A DNA stretch of 64,000 nt from Gemmatimonadota bacterium (GCA_021413975.1 JAIOPJ010000048.1:31076-95075), one strand, 5' to 3'; shown: positions 55,587-64,000, counted from the first letter of the stretch. Numbers and translations are program-made. The notes: generated by a model not told the origin, from the letters alone.

Positions 55587-56379
55587 GCGAATTCTTCCCG
55601 CTCTCGCCCTCGCGGCTCTCGTCGGTGGCTGCGCCGTGTCCACCCAGCAGGAAGTGGCCATGGGCGCCGGCTATGCCCAGCAGATCGCCAAGGAACTCCC
55701 CCTGATCCAGGACGCCGAGCTCAACCGGTACATCAACGTACTCGGCGATTCGATCGCCCGCATCGCCGACAGCCGCAATCTCGACTGGCAGTTCTCCATC
55801 GTCGACAGCAAGGACGTCAACGCGTTCGCGGTCCCGGGCGGCTTCATCTATATCAACCGCGGACTGATCGAGCGCGCCACGAACATGTCGCAGGTCGCGG
55901 GAGTGATCGGTCACGAGATCGGGCATGTGACCATGCGACACTCCATCCAGCAGATGCAGAAGGCCCAGGGCGCGAACATCGGCGTCACGGCGGTCTGCGT
56001 GCTCACCAACATCTGCAACAATCAAGCGACCTCCGCCGCGATCAACATCGGTGCGAACGCGGCCTTCGCCACCTTCTCCCGCCAGGACGAGGACGAGGCC
56101 GACAAGGAAGGCGTGAAGTACATGATCGCCTCCGGGCTCGATCCCGCCGGGATCCCCGAGATGTTCCAGATCCTGCTCGAGGAGCGGAAGACCAAGCCCG
56201 ACGCGCTGGAGACCTGGTTCCGGTCGCATCCGCTCGAGGAGTCGCGCATCGCCGCGGCGCGCTCCCGGATCGCGGCGTATCCGCCCGCACAGCTGGTCGG
56301 TCTCATGAAGGATTCGCCGAACTTCCAGGCGTTCAAGAAGCGCCTCGCGGCACTGCCGCCCTCGCCGCCGAGTCGCTGA
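55585..56379 (+). CDS. M48-family zinc metalloprotease lipoprotein (BepA/LoiP-like)
   Basis: 264 aa. Lipoprotein signal MRILPALALAALVGGC with Cys at 16, 'QQEVAMGAGYAQQI', and zinc motif GHEIGH near residue 111 with third ligand Glu in DEDEADKEGVKYM. The family handles outer-membrane protein quality control. No TPR domain, so closer to LoiP/YcaL-type than BepA. Start codon overlaps the divergent TrmH start (CATG). TAGGGT at 55569-55574 may be its -10, inside the TrmH coding region. Confidence 0.93.
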   Translation: MRILPALALAALVGGCAVSTQQEVAMGAGYAQQIAKELPLIQDAELNRYINVLGDSIARIADSRNLDWQFSIVDSKDVNAFAVPGGFIYINRGLIERATNMSQVAGVIGHEIGHVTMRHSIQQMQKAQGANIGVTAVCVLTNICNNQATSAAINIGANAAFATFSRQDEDEADKEGVKYMIASGLDPAGIPEMFQILLEERKTKPDALETWFRSHPLEESRIAAARSRIAAYPPAQLVGLMKDSPNFQAFKKRLAALPPSPPSR

Positions 56380-56392
56380 GCCGCTTCGCCGC

Positions 56393-57250
56393 TCAAAGGC
56401 GCGAGACGAATCGTTCGACCAGCCCGCAGAACGCCTCTGACGCACGCGCACCGACCTCCACCACCTCGGCGTGGTCGAGCGCCGTGTGCGAGATGCCGGC
56501 GGCTGGGTTGGTGATCAGCGAGACGCCGGCCACCTCCATCCCCAGCGCGCGCGCGACGATCACCTCCGGCACCGTGCTCATCCCGACCGCGTCGGCACCG
56601 AGCCGGTCGAGCATCCGCACCTCGGCGAGGGTCTCGTATGTCGGGCCGAGCAGGCCGACGTACACGCCACGCTGGAGTGCGAGGCCCTGCGCCTTGGCCG
56701 CGTCATCCAGCAGCGCCTGCAGGCGCGGAGCATACGGAGCGCTCATGTCGGGGAATCGGACCTCCCCCTGCTCGGCCGCGCCCTCGAGCGAACTGCGGAA
56801 CATCAGGTTGATGTGGTCCGCGATCACCATGAGGTCGCCCGGCTTGAAGGTCCGCCGGATCCCGCCCGCGGCATTCGAGACGAAGAGCGTCCGCGCGCCG
56901 AGCGCATGCACGACGCGCACCGGGAAGGCTGCGACGCGCGCGCTGTGCCCCTCGTACATGTGGAAGCGACCCGCCAGCAAGAGCACCTCGCGACCGCCGA
57001 GCGTCCCGCTGATCATCTCGCCGCGGTGGCCCTCGACCTTCGGTGCGTGGAACCCGGGGATCTCGCCGTAGGGCACGCGCTTCGCATCGCGCACACGGTC
57101 GGCGAGCGCACCGAGCCCCGACCCGAGCACGATCGCCGCCACCGGGGCGCGCACCCCGAGGCGTTCTCGCACCGCATCGGCCGCGCGCTGCGCATCGGCG
57201 GAGCCGTGTGAGGGACCGCCCGCGCCGGTCCCCATGACCGCGCCGCTCAC
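56393..57250 (-). CDS. Purine nucleoside phosphorylase
   Basis: 285 aa, trimeric PNP class. Motifs: 'VAAIVLGSGLGALADRV' (phosphate loop), 'FHAPKVEGHRGEMISG', 'LFVSNAAGGIRRTFKPGDLMVIADHIN', 'YVGLLGPTYETLAEVRML', 'DAVGMSTVPEVIVARALG', and 'SLITNPAAGIS' with the base-binding Asn. Phosphorolyses guanosine/inosine to base and ribose-1-phosphate. GTG start in a GTGA overlap with the adenosine deaminase gene; an ATG five codons later is an alternative. Last gene of the purine-salvage operon. Confidence 0.95.
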   Translation of the reverse strand: MSGAVMGTGAGGPSHGSADAQRAADAVRERLGVRAPVAAIVLGSGLGALADRVRDAKRVPYGEIPGFHAPKVEGHRGEMISGTLGGREVLLLAGRFHMYEGHSARVAAFPVRVVHALGARTLFVSNAAGGIRRTFKPGDLMVIADHINLMFRSSLEGAAEQGEVRFPDMSAPYAPRLQALLDDAAKAQGLALQRGVYVGLLGPTYETLAEVRMLDRLGADAVGMSTVPEVIVARALGMEVAGVSLITNPAAGISHTALDHAEVVEVGARASEAFCGLVERFVSRL

Positions 57251-58290
57251 GCGACCGCCCTGCGCAACGCGGTGAACTCCGCGTCCATGCGCGCCACGAG
57301 CGCGTCACGCTCGGCGGGAGGGAGGAAGGCGTTCGTGAAACCCTGCCGCGCGAGACGCATGAGTTCCTCGAAGGTGAAGTCGAGATGCTTGGCCGCCAGG
57401 CCGTACTCGGTCACGAGGTCGGTGCCGCTCATGAGCCGATTGTCGGTGTTGATCGACACCTGCAACCCGGCGTCGAAGTACTTCCGGAGCGGATGCGTGT
57501 CGTACCCGGCGATCGCGCGGGTCTGCACGTTGCTCGTGAGGCAGCACTCGATCGCCACGCCGGCCGCCTTCGCCTCCGCCATCAGGGCCGGATCCTCGAT
57601 GAGACGCGTGCCGTGCCCGATGCGATGCGCATGGCACGCATGCATCGCGGCGGCGATCGACGAGGCCCCGTCCCCCTCACCCGCGTGGCAGGTGCACGGC
57701 AAATCGTGCTCCGCGCAATGTGCGAATGCGCGCGCGTGGAGCCCCGCCGGATTGCCGCGCTCTCCTCCCGCGAGATCGAAACCCACGACACCCTCGTGCA
57801 TGTACTCCACGGCGACCCACGCCGCCTCGAGCGACACCGTCGGCGGCATGTTGCGGATGGCGCAGACGATCACGCGCGAGGTGATGCCGAAGTCGCGCTC
57901 CGCCCGCGCGAGACCGCGCAACGGCGCCTCGATCGCGCGTTCGAGATTCAACCCCTCGCGCACGTTGAGGATCGGCGCGTAGCGCGTCTCGAGGTAGCGC
58001 ACCCCTTCCTTGGCGCAGTCCTCGGCCAGCTCGTAGGCGATCCGCTCCATCGCCTCCGCCTGCTGCATGACCGAGAGCGTGATCGCGAACCGTTCGAGGT
58101 ACTCCTCCAGGTCGCGCGCGTCGTCGACCTTCATGAACGCGCGCAGCGCGTCGGCGTCGTCGCGCGGCATGGTCTTGTGCTGGTCGCGCGCGAGCTCGAG
58201 CAGGGTCGCGGGCCGCACCGAGCCGTCCAGATGGCAGTGTAGCTCCGCCTTGGGGATCCGGCGGATCAGGTCGCTGGTGACCGCGGTCAT
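57247..58290 (-). CDS. add: Adenosine deaminase
   Basis: 347 aa. Zinc hydrolase turning adenosine into inosine. 'PKAELHCHLDGSVRP' (metal His residues), 'TCHAGEGDGASSI' with the zinc His and nearby catalytic Glu, 'HRIGHGTRL', and 'SINTDNRLMSG' with the Asp pair are all present. Note TDN rather than TDD at the second Asp site, which places it with the adenosine deaminase-like/futalosine-deaminase-like branch and leaves substrate somewhat open. ATGA overlap with the small beta-grasp gene upstream and GTGA overlap with PNP downstream. Confidence 0.9.
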   Translation of the reverse strand: MTAVTSDLIRRIPKAELHCHLDGSVRPATLLELARDQHKTMPRDDADALRAFMKVDDARDLEEYLERFAITLSVMQQAEAMERIAYELAEDCAKEGVRYLETRYAPILNVREGLNLERAIEAPLRGLARAERDFGITSRVIVCAIRNMPPTVSLEAAWVAVEYMHEGVVGFDLAGGERGNPAGLHARAFAHCAEHDLPCTCHAGEGDGASSIAAAMHACHAHRIGHGTRLIEDPALMAEAKAAGVAIECCLTSNVQTRAIAGYDTHPLRKYFDAGLQVSINTDNRLMSGTDLVTEYGLAAKHLDFTFEELMRLARQGFTNAFLPPAERDALVARMDAEFTALRRAVA

Positions 58291-58544
58291 TCGGCGTCGT
58301 GCGCGTCCGCGGTGCCGTCGGTGCCGGTGCGTTGCCGCGCCGACACGAGCCGCATGACGTAGCCGCCGGAGAGCGGCGTGTCGGCGGCGACCGGGATGCC
58401 GCGACTGTCGGCCACGACTCGCGTGCCGCCGCGCACTTCGGCGGCGGCCGCCGAGTCGGCAGCGGCGACTGCGTCGATGACCGTGCTCCCCGCCGGAACG
58501 GAGACGCCGGTGCCATTCACGAAGACGCGCAGGGGTTCGGTCAT
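58287..58544 (-). CDS. Small beta-grasp (ThiS/MoaD-like) protein
   Basis: 85 aa. 'LRVFVNGTGVSVPAGSTVIDAVAAAD' is the start of a beta-grasp sulfur-carrier-like fold, followed by a short hairpin and 'YVMRLVSARQ'. There is no C-terminal Gly-Gly, so it cannot work as a sulfur carrier in the usual way. Overlaps the genes on both sides by ATGA. Its place inside a nucleotidase-deaminase-phosphorylase operon suggests a structural or regulatory role there, but I know of no precedent. Confidence 0.65.
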   Translation of the reverse strand: MTEPLRVFVNGTGVSVPAGSTVIDAVAAADSAAAAEVRGGTRVVADSRGIPVAADTPLSGGYVMRLVSARQRTGTDGTADAHDAE

Positions 58545-61500
58545 TTGATCGCCGTGATGCGCGGCGCCTTGAGCGCGTCGGTCGGCGCCAACCGGCCGCC
58601 GGGCTGGGCCCGCAGGTGGTCCAGCAGGGCATCGAGATCCACGCGGTTGAGTTCCTCGATGATCGCTCCGTCGCCCAGCGCCGCGCCGTCCCCGCCCGCG
58701 GCCATGAAGTCGGACATGATCACGCGGTAGCGCCGACGATCATCGATGCGGGAGCCGTCGCCGAGGGTCACGCGCCGCAGCCGGGCACCCGGCGCCGCCG
58801 CCGAGTCGTACTCGATGCGCACGCCGCTCACGTGGTAGCGGATCGAGTTCCCGGCGACGAGGGCCTCGAGGTACCTGAGCAGCGCGTCCCCCAAGACCGA
58901 CACCGCGACGAGGCGATTGCCGAACGGTGCCACCTCGTAGACATCGCCCCACGTGACGGTGCCCTCGCGGAGCTCGGTCCGGATGCCACCGTTGTTCATC
59001 ACCCCGATGTCACCCCGGCCCGCGATCCGCTGGGCGTCGGCGATGAGGTTGCCGAGCGCGTACTGGCCGCTGCCGCGCGGGAGTCGCTCCGTGAGTTCCA
59101 CGACTCGCGCGCTGATCTGGTCGCTGACGGCGGATTCGGCCTGCTGCACGAGCCGGACCACCATGGGATCGGGGGTGATGCTGTCGCTCGTCACGGAACG
59201 GACCTCGGGACGCGAGGGCCTCGCGCCGCGCTCCCCGAGCGCGATGTCGATCACGCCGAGCGCCCGCGCACTCGACCGCGCCTGCACGATCGGGATGCCG
59301 TTCACCACGGTGCCCACCTGCGAATGCGTGTGACCGCTCACGATCGCGTCGACCTCGCCCGGCGCGAGGGCGTTCGCGATCGCGAAGACCGCGCCGTCGC
59401 ACTTGTCCGCGTCGTCGCGGTCGCAGAAGCCTCCGATATGCGCGACCACGATCACCGCCTCGGCACCACGCGCGCGCAGCGCCGTCGCATGAGCGCGGAT
59501 CACCGGCACCGGCGGCGTGAATCGCAGGTCGGCGACGTGCTTCGGCATGGTCGTGCGCGGAGTGGCCTCGTCGGCGATCCCGATCACGCCCACCTTCACG
59601 CCGTCGACGAGCAGCAGCGTGTCGTCGGGGATCCACGGGACGTCGCTTCCGTCCGCGTAGGTCACGTTCGCGCCGAGCATCGGCGCGCCGAGTCCACGCA
59701 TGCGCGCGCGGAGCGTGTCCTGCCCCCAGTCGAAATCGTGATTGCCGAGCGCGCCCGCCTGCACCCCGAAGGCACGGAGGATCCCGATCGCCGTGCGACC
59801 GTACGCGAGGTTCGACGCCGGTGTGCCCTGGAAGAGATCGCCGCCGTGCAACACGACCGGGACGCACCCCGGCAGGCATTCCGTACGCGCCCGCCCGATC
59901 ATGGCCGCGAGCTCGGCGGCCCCACCGCGGTTCCCCGCCGAGCCGTCGGGACGCTTGGAGAAGGCGCCGTGGAGGTCGTTGAACGCGATCACGCGCAACG
60001 ACCGCCGCGGCGGGATCAGCCGCCAGTTCTCCACGAACACATCCTGGGGCGCGAGACGGTCCACGCGCCGGACCTCGGCGATCAGCAGTTCGCGGATCTC
60101 CGTCGGAGACGTGAACACCGTCGGGGCGCCCTGGAGCATCGCGTATCCCCCGGCACCCCCGGCACGGTAGTTGTTCACCGCGACCGTGAAGCTGTCGCGG
60201 TCGGCGATCGGACGACCGCGGAACGTGAGTCCGGTGATCCGCGCGCCCATGGGACGGGAGAGGTCGATCGCGTACTCGGCGCCGGCGATGATGTCGTAGT
60301 TGTAGCCCGGGATGCGCGGGTCGGTCCGCGTGCGCAGGCCACCGCGACCGTCCGGCTCCACGATGAAGAAGCGTGCGCTGTGCTCGAGGAACGCCCGCAC
60401 CTGCGCGCCCGAGAGACGCACCGCCCGGAGCGAGTTCTCGTACGGATAGAGTTGCGCGATCTGCGCGACCGTGATCGGCCCCGGGAGGAGCGTCGCGTCG
60501 ACCGTGAAGGCGGAGGCGACGCTCAGGTCCGCGCCGGTGGCCTTGAGCTGCACCGCCTGGATGAGGTCGATCAGCGCCATGTCGCGCACGCGGGCCGAAT
60601 CGGTGCGCCACGCGACCTCGGTGTGGCCGATCACCTCGTTCGAGTACCTCAACGCCGCGGCGTGGGCGCGCGCGACGGTGCGCACGATGGCGGGCATCTC
60701 GGCGTGTCCGGCGGCCCGCACCACCACGCCATGCTTCGACGCGACCGTCCACTTCCCCTCGACCCGCGCCAGCGAGAGCGTGGCGATGCCCACGCTCGTC
60801 GCCCAGTTCCGCGGCTGCATGAGGAGCACACCGTTGATCGTGGTGTCGGCGACCTCGCGATGCGAATGCCCGAACACGATGAGGTCGATCCCCGGCACCT
60901 CGCGCGCCACGCGCGCCATCGCGTTCTCGCTGCCGAGGCCGGTCGCGACCGTGTCGTACGACGCGTCACCGTCCAGGCCCGAGTGCGCGACGACGAGCAC
61001 CACGTCCGCCCCGGCACGCCGCGCGGCGGCGACCTGCGCGGGCAGCGCGGCGACGAGGTCGTTCACGCGCATCCGGCCGCGGAGATGATCGCGATCCCAG
61101 ACCATGGATCCCGGCGTGGTGGCGCCGATGATCGCGATCCGCGCCCCCGCGCGCGTCACCATCGTCATCGCGGCGTACTGCCGTCCGCCATCGAGCCGTT
61201 CGGTGTTCGCGGCCAGGAACGGGAAGCGCGCCTGCTTGGCCGCGCGGTCGAGCACGCCGAGGCCGTAGTTGAACTCGTGATTGCCGATCGCGAGGGCGTC
61301 GTAGCGCATCAGGTTCATGGCCGCGACCACCGGATGCGGGGCGAGCGAATCCATGCGCCCGGCGACGAAGGTCATCGCGTTGCCCTGCAGCAGGTCGCCG
61401 GCGTCCACGAGCACCACCCGCCCCCGGTTGGCCCGGCGCACCGAGTCGATGATCGTGGCGGCGCGGGAGAGCCCTCGGGCCGGATCCTCGGCGTTCCCGT

Positions 61501-61645
61501 AGTAGTCCCACCCCCGGAGCCGCCCGTGCACGTCGGTGGTCGCGGCGATCTTCAGTTCGATGCGGGCCTGCGCGCCGAGTCCCGCGGGCAGGAGTCCGAG
61601 CAGGGCGACGGAAGCGGCGGCGAGGCGGCGTGGGGTCGTTCGCAT
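58541..61645 (-). CDS. YfkN-like double-module nucleotide phosphoesterase
   Basis: 1034 aa, secreted (signal peptide ends at about GLGAQ). Two complete metallophosphatase plus 5'-nucleotidase-C modules in tandem. Module 1 (about 30-530) is CpdB-like: TTDVHGRLRGWDYY, DAGDLLQGN, GNHEFNYG, FGHSHRE. Module 2 (about 535-1034) is UshA-like: AFNDLHGAFSKR, HGGDLFQGTPASN, GNHDFDWG, SGHTHSQVG, and 'NNGGIRTELREGTVTWGDVYEVAPFGN'. Bacillus YfkN has the same CpdB-UshA fusion. Expected to turn cyclic nucleotides and nucleotides into nucleosides outside the cytoplasm, feeding the deaminase and phosphorylase encoded downstream. TATCTT ends 5 nt before the ATG. Confidence 0.93.
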   Translation of the reverse strand: MRTTPRRLAAASVALLGLLPAGLGAQARIELKIAATTDVHGRLRGWDYYGNAEDPARGLSRAATIIDSVRRANRGRVVLVDAGDLLQGNAMTFVAGRMDSLAPHPVVAAMNLMRYDALAIGNHEFNYGLGVLDRAAKQARFPFLAANTERLDGGRQYAAMTMVTRAGARIAIIGATTPGSMVWDRDHLRGRMRVNDLVAALPAQVAAARRAGADVVLVVAHSGLDGDASYDTVATGLGSENAMARVAREVPGIDLIVFGHSHREVADTTINGVLLMQPRNWATSVGIATLSLARVEGKWTVASKHGVVVRAAGHAEMPAIVRTVARAHAAALRYSNEVIGHTEVAWRTDSARVRDMALIDLIQAVQLKATGADLSVASAFTVDATLLPGPITVAQIAQLYPYENSLRAVRLSGAQVRAFLEHSARFFIVEPDGRGGLRTRTDPRIPGYNYDIIAGAEYAIDLSRPMGARITGLTFRGRPIADRDSFTVAVNNYRAGGAGGYAMLQGAPTVFTSPTEIRELLIAEVRRVDRLAPQDVFVENWRLIPPRRSLRVIAFNDLHGAFSKRPDGSAGNRGGAAELAAMIGRARTECLPGCVPVVLHGGDLFQGTPASNLAYGRTAIGILRAFGVQAGALGNHDFDWGQDTLRARMRGLGAPMLGANVTYADGSDVPWIPDDTLLLVDGVKVGVIGIADEATPRTTMPKHVADLRFTPPVPVIRAHATALRARGAEAVIVVAHIGGFCDRDDADKCDGAVFAIANALAPGEVDAIVSGHTHSQVGTVVNGIPIVQARSSARALGVIDIALGERGARPSRPEVRSVTSDSITPDPMVVRLVQQAESAVSDQISARVVELTERLPRGSGQYALGNLIADAQRIAGRGDIGVMNNGGIRTELREGTVTWGDVYEVAPFGNRLVAVSVLGDALLRYLEALVAGNSIRYHVSGVRIEYDSAAAPGARLRRVTLGDGSRIDDRRRYRVIMSDFMAAGGDGAALGDGAIIEELNRVDLDALLDHLRAQPGGRLAPTDALKAPRITAIK

Positions 61646-61650
61646 CTATG

Positions 61651-61656
61651 AAGATA
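61651..61656 (-). promoter_or_regulatory. -10-like TATCTT upstream of the YfkN-like gene
   Basis: TATCTT on the minus strand, 5 nt (CATAG), then ATG. No Shine-Dalgarno; fits the leaderless layout. Confidence 0.5.
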
Positions 61657-61783
61657 GCGCCACTCCGCGGCAGGGGAGGAGGGCGGTCGGTTGACGCCCT
61701 CCCGAGCGGCCCCCCAACTTCCCTCCTCGCGCCGATACAGGACCGTGACGGCCTTGGCACTGCCCGGTCCCCTTGCCGCGACG

Positions 61784-61789
61784 CATCTT
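61784..61789 (+). promoter_or_regulatory. -10-like CATCTT upstream of udk
   Basis: CATCTT, 6 nt (CCCGCC), then GTG 61796, which also gives uridine kinase its usual short N-terminus. Confidence 0.45.
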
Positions 61790-61795
61790 CCCGCC

Positions 61796-62449
61796 GTGGC
61801 CCGTACCCCGCTCCACCTCAACGTGAAACCGCTCATCATCGGCATCGCCGGAGGCACCGGCTCCGGCAAGTCCACCGTCGCGCGCAAGGTGGCCGACTCC
61901 CTGAAGGGCTCGCAGGCGGCGTTCATCGACATGGACGCGTACTACCGCGACCATCGCCACCTCACGCTCGAGGAACGGCGCCGGGTCAACTGGGACCATC
62001 CGGACGCCTTCGACACCGGACTGCTCGCCGAGCATCTCGAGGCGCTCGGGCGTGGCGAGGCGATCGAGAAGCCCGTGTACGACTTCGTCACGCACTCGCG
62101 CGCGCCCCAGAGCGTGCGGATCGAGCCGGCCGACGTGATCGTGATCGACGGGATCCTCCTCCTGGTCGACGAGCGCGTGCGTCGCGTGTGCGACGTCAAG
62201 GTCTTCGTCGACACCGACGCCGACATCCGGCTCATCCGCCGCATCCGGCGGGACATGGCGGTGCGCGGACGCCCGCTCGAGGAGATCCTCGATCAATACC
62301 TCAATACCGTGCAACCCATGCACCTGCAGTTCGTCGAGCCGAGCAAACGCTACGCCGACCTTGTCATCCCGCGCGGCGGGGAGAACACGGTCGCGATCGA
62401 ACTGCTCCTCGCCTCGATCGCACGGCGCCTCGAAGGGGGGCCCGCGTGA
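61796..62449 (+). CDS. udk: Uridine kinase
   Basis: 217 aa P-loop kinase phosphorylating uridine/cytidine. Walker A GGTGSGKST near residue 17, 'DMDAYYRDH', 'VNWDHPDAFDT', 'PVYDFVTHSR', 'VIVIDGILLLVDERVRRVCDVKVFVDTDADIRLIRRIRRD'. Start chosen at GTG 61796 because it leaves the normal short N-terminus and a -10-like hexamer ends 6 nt before it; GTG 61745 is an alternative. Ends in a GTGA overlap with the response regulator gene. Gives the region a nucleoside-salvage theme with the operon to its left. Confidence 0.93.
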   Translation: MARTPLHLNVKPLIIGIAGGTGSGKSTVARKVADSLKGSQAAFIDMDAYYRDHRHLTLEERRRVNWDHPDAFDTGLLAEHLEALGRGEAIEKPVYDFVTHSRAPQSVRIEPADVIVIDGILLLVDERVRRVCDVKVFVDTDADIRLIRRIRRDMAVRGRPLEEILDQYLNTVQPMHLQFVEPSKRYADLVIPRGGENTVAIELLLASIARRLEGGPA

Positions 62450-63162
62450 CCGCGCAGCCGGCCGGCGGCGAACGGATCCTGGTCGTCGATGACGAACCGG
62501 ACATCGTCGCACTCGTCGTCTACCATCTCGCGAAGTCCGGCTACAAGGTCTCGTCCGCGTCCTCCGGCCCCGACGCCCTCGCGAGCGCCAAGCGCGACCG
62601 GCCGTCCCTGATCGTGCTCGACCTCATGCTGCCGGGCATGTCGGGCTTCGAGGTGCTCGGGAAGCTGCGGCAGGACGAATCGACGGCCGGCATCGCGGTC
62701 CTGATGCTCACGGCCCGCAAGGAGGAGCCCGACCGCATCCGCGGGCTCGAGCTCGGGGCCGACGACTATCTCACCAAGCCGTTCAGCCCGCAGGAGCTGG
62801 TGCTGCGCGTGGCCGCGATCCTGCGCCGCGTCGCCGGGGGTGGCGACTCGAAGGACATCCTCACCATCGGGCCCATCCGCGTCGATCGGTCGGCGCACCG
62901 CGTGACGGTCAACGACCTCGAGGTGGAGCTCACGCCCACCGAGTACAAGCTGCTCATGACGCTCGCCGAGCGGCGCGGGCGCGTGCAGGGCCGCGCGCAG
63001 CTGCTCGAGACCGTCTGGGATGCCGCCCCCGACATCCAGACGCGGACGGTCGACATGCACGTCCAGCGGCTGCGCACCAAGTTGCATCCCGCCGGCGACC
63101 TGATCGAGACCGTCCGCGGCTTCGGCTATCGGTTGAAGGTCCCGGGCGCGCGCGACGCCTGA
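62446..63162 (+). CDS. OmpR/PhoB-family response regulator
   Basis: 238 aa. Receiver domain with DDE acidic cluster, phosphoacceptor Asp in VLDLMLPGMSG, conserved Thr/Lys (MLTARK, DYLTKPFSP), then a winged-helix DNA-binding domain ('VELTPTEYKLLMTLAERRGRV', 'TRTVDMHVQRLRTKL', 'ETVRGFGYRLK'). Closest in layout to PhoB. GTG start overlapping the udk stop; the cognate kinase gene follows after 7 bp. Coupling of a phosphate-type regulator to udk is unusual. Confidence 0.95.
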   Translation: MTAQPAGGERILVVDDEPDIVALVVYHLAKSGYKVSSASSGPDALASAKRDRPSLIVLDLMLPGMSGFEVLGKLRQDESTAGIAVLMLTARKEEPDRIRGLELGADDYLTKPFSPQELVLRVAAILRRVAGGGDSKDILTIGPIRVDRSAHRVTVNDLEVELTPTEYKLLMTLAERRGRVQGRAQLLETVWDAAPDIQTRTVDMHVQRLRTKLHPAGDLIETVRGFGYRLKVPGARDA

Positions 63163-63169
63163 GGCCCGC

Positions 63170-64000
63170 ATGCGACTCACGCAACGCCTCCTGCTGGGCG
63201 CATTCCTCGTCGTCGGCTTCCTCGCGGTCTTCATCGTCACCATGGTGGATCGCCAGCTGGGCGCGCGCCTGAGCGACGACGCGACCGCCTACCTCACGCG
63301 CGAGGCGCGTCTCGTCGGCGGGCTCTGGCAGCGGGACTCGCTCTTCCCGGATTCCTTGGCCGACCGCAGCGGACGCGCGCTCGGGCGGCGCGTGACCCTC
63401 GTGCGTCCCGACGGCCTGGTGATCGGCGACTCGGAGTTCGACGGCGAGGGACTCGCGGGTCTGCAGAATCACTCGATGCGACCGGAGGTGGCCGCCGCGC
63501 TCTCGGGCGTCGTCGGCACCTCGCGCCGCCCCTCGCCCTCCACCGGCGATGAGGAGCTCTATGTCGCGGTCCGGGTGCCGGGACGCGGCGTCGCGCGCGT
63601 CTCGCTCCCCACGGAGAGCCTCGACGCCGTGATCCGTGCCGCCCGGATCGACGTGCTCACCGCGGGCCTCCTCGCGTTGCTCGGCGCCCTCGTCATCGCC
63701 TTCCTGTTCTCGCGCTCCGTCTCGCGCCCCGTCGAGGAGCTGCGCGACGTCGCCCGCGCGCTCGCGGCCGGGGACCTCGCGCGCCGCCCCATGCTCACGG
63801 CGCCGGGCGAGGTGGGTGAGCTGGCCGTCGCACTGCGCGAACTCGCCGAGCAACTCGCGGCGCGCCTGCGCGCCCGCGAGGCCGACGAAACGCTCCTGCT
63901 GCAGCTCACCGAATCGCTGAACGAGGGTGTGATCGCCGTCGACACCTCGCAGCGCGTCGTGCGGATCAACGAGACCGCGCGCGCCCTGCTCGGCGCGCGC
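63170..64000 (+). CDS. Sensor histidine kinase, PhoR-like (3' end outside window)
   Basis: 277 codons visible. Two membrane helices (about 8-26 and 162-182) enclose a periplasmic sensor domain of about 130 residues. A HAMP domain follows (about 183-235; 'SRPVEELRDVARALAAGDLARR'), then the start of a PAS domain ('LTESLNEGVIAVDTSQRVVRINETARALLGAR'). The HisKA and ATPase domains lie beyond the edge. ATG start, 7 bp after the response regulator stop. The order fits PhoB-PhoR; the actual signal is unproven. Confidence 0.92.
   Translation, partial: MRLTQRLLLGAFLVVGFLAVFIVTMVDRQLGARLSDDATAYLTREARLVGGLWQRDSLFPDSLADRSGRALGRRVTLVRPDGLVIGDSEFDGEGLAGLQNHSMRPEVAAALSGVVGTSRRPSPSTGDEELYVAVRVPGRGVARVSLPTESLDAVIRAARIDVLTAGLLALLGALVIAFLFSRSVSRPVEELRDVARALAAGDLARRPMLTAPGEVGELAVALRELAEQLAARLRAREADETLLLQLTESLNEGVIAVDTSQRVVRINETARALLGAR

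Noticed and set aside
58616..61651. 1011-codon plus-strand frame opposite the YfkN-like gene
   Set aside because: Antisense shadow; composition dominated by Arg, His, Asp, Val, with no motif.

Overview
This 64 kb window is a gene-dense, very GC-rich chromosomal segment with no rRNA, prophage, insertion sequence or CRISPR array. It carries about 55 protein genes and two tRNA genes. The gene content is that of a diderm bacterium: outer-membrane barrels, lipoproteins, Lon, UvrA, and an SRP/ribosomal operon. The mix of secreted S9, CocE, class-C-hydrolase and P1 peptidases, a Ser/Thr kinase, a histone-H1-like protein and a MoxR/DUF58/DUF4129/DUF4350 cluster recalls Gemmatimonadota. That assignment is an inference, because no 16S gene is present. 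GTG and TTG starts are common, and many genes join by ATGA or GTGA overlaps.

Layout. 0-6.4 kb: edge-truncated ABC exporter, Ser/Thr kinase, uvrA, H1-like protein. 6.5-12.4 kb: MacB-type permease, tRNA-Asn, secreted hydrolases. 12.4-14.4 kb: a compositionally softer island with an unrecognised zinc-ribbon protein and a small cysteine-containing protein. 14.5-24.9 kb: DUF1697, S9 peptidase, purEK, FMN-binding protein, P1 peptidase diverging from holB-moaC, a 192-bp inverted-repeat element, an MltD-like transglycosylase and a class-A-type serine hydrolase. 24.9-33.6 kb: a two-component pair, an unrecognised secreted protein with an outer-membrane partner, tRNA-Lys, and an AbgT / N-formylglutamate amidohydrolase / ion-transporter operon. 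33.8-40.4 kb: a CarboxypepD_reg-type protein, ffh-rpsP-rimM-trmD-rplS-rnhB, and a porin. 40.6-52.7 kb: lon coupled to a SET-domain gene, an FHA protein plus S1C protease, and the MoxR cluster facing an RDD-SpoIIM fusion. 52.7-64 kb: Zn-peptidase lipoprotein, prepilin peptidase and TrmH; M48 lipoprotein; a purine-salvage operon (YfkN-like double nucleotidase, beta-grasp protein, adenosine deaminase, PNP); then uridine kinase and a PhoB/PhoR-like pair cut by the window end.

The most interesting general signal is a promoter pattern. At least eleven genes have a -10-like hexamer (T/C-A-N-N-N-T) ending only 5-7 nt before the start codon, usually without a Shine-Dalgarno. This suggests leaderless mRNAs and helps choose starts. 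In the 18 bp between holB and the P1 peptidase, one near-palindromic hexamer fits this rule on both strands. At 55.58 kb two divergent genes overlap by their start codons (CATG). Other leads are the SET-Lon coupling together with an H1-like protein, a DUF4129 gene with no usual start codon ahead of its apparent signal peptide, the zinc-ribbon island and the inverted-repeat element.
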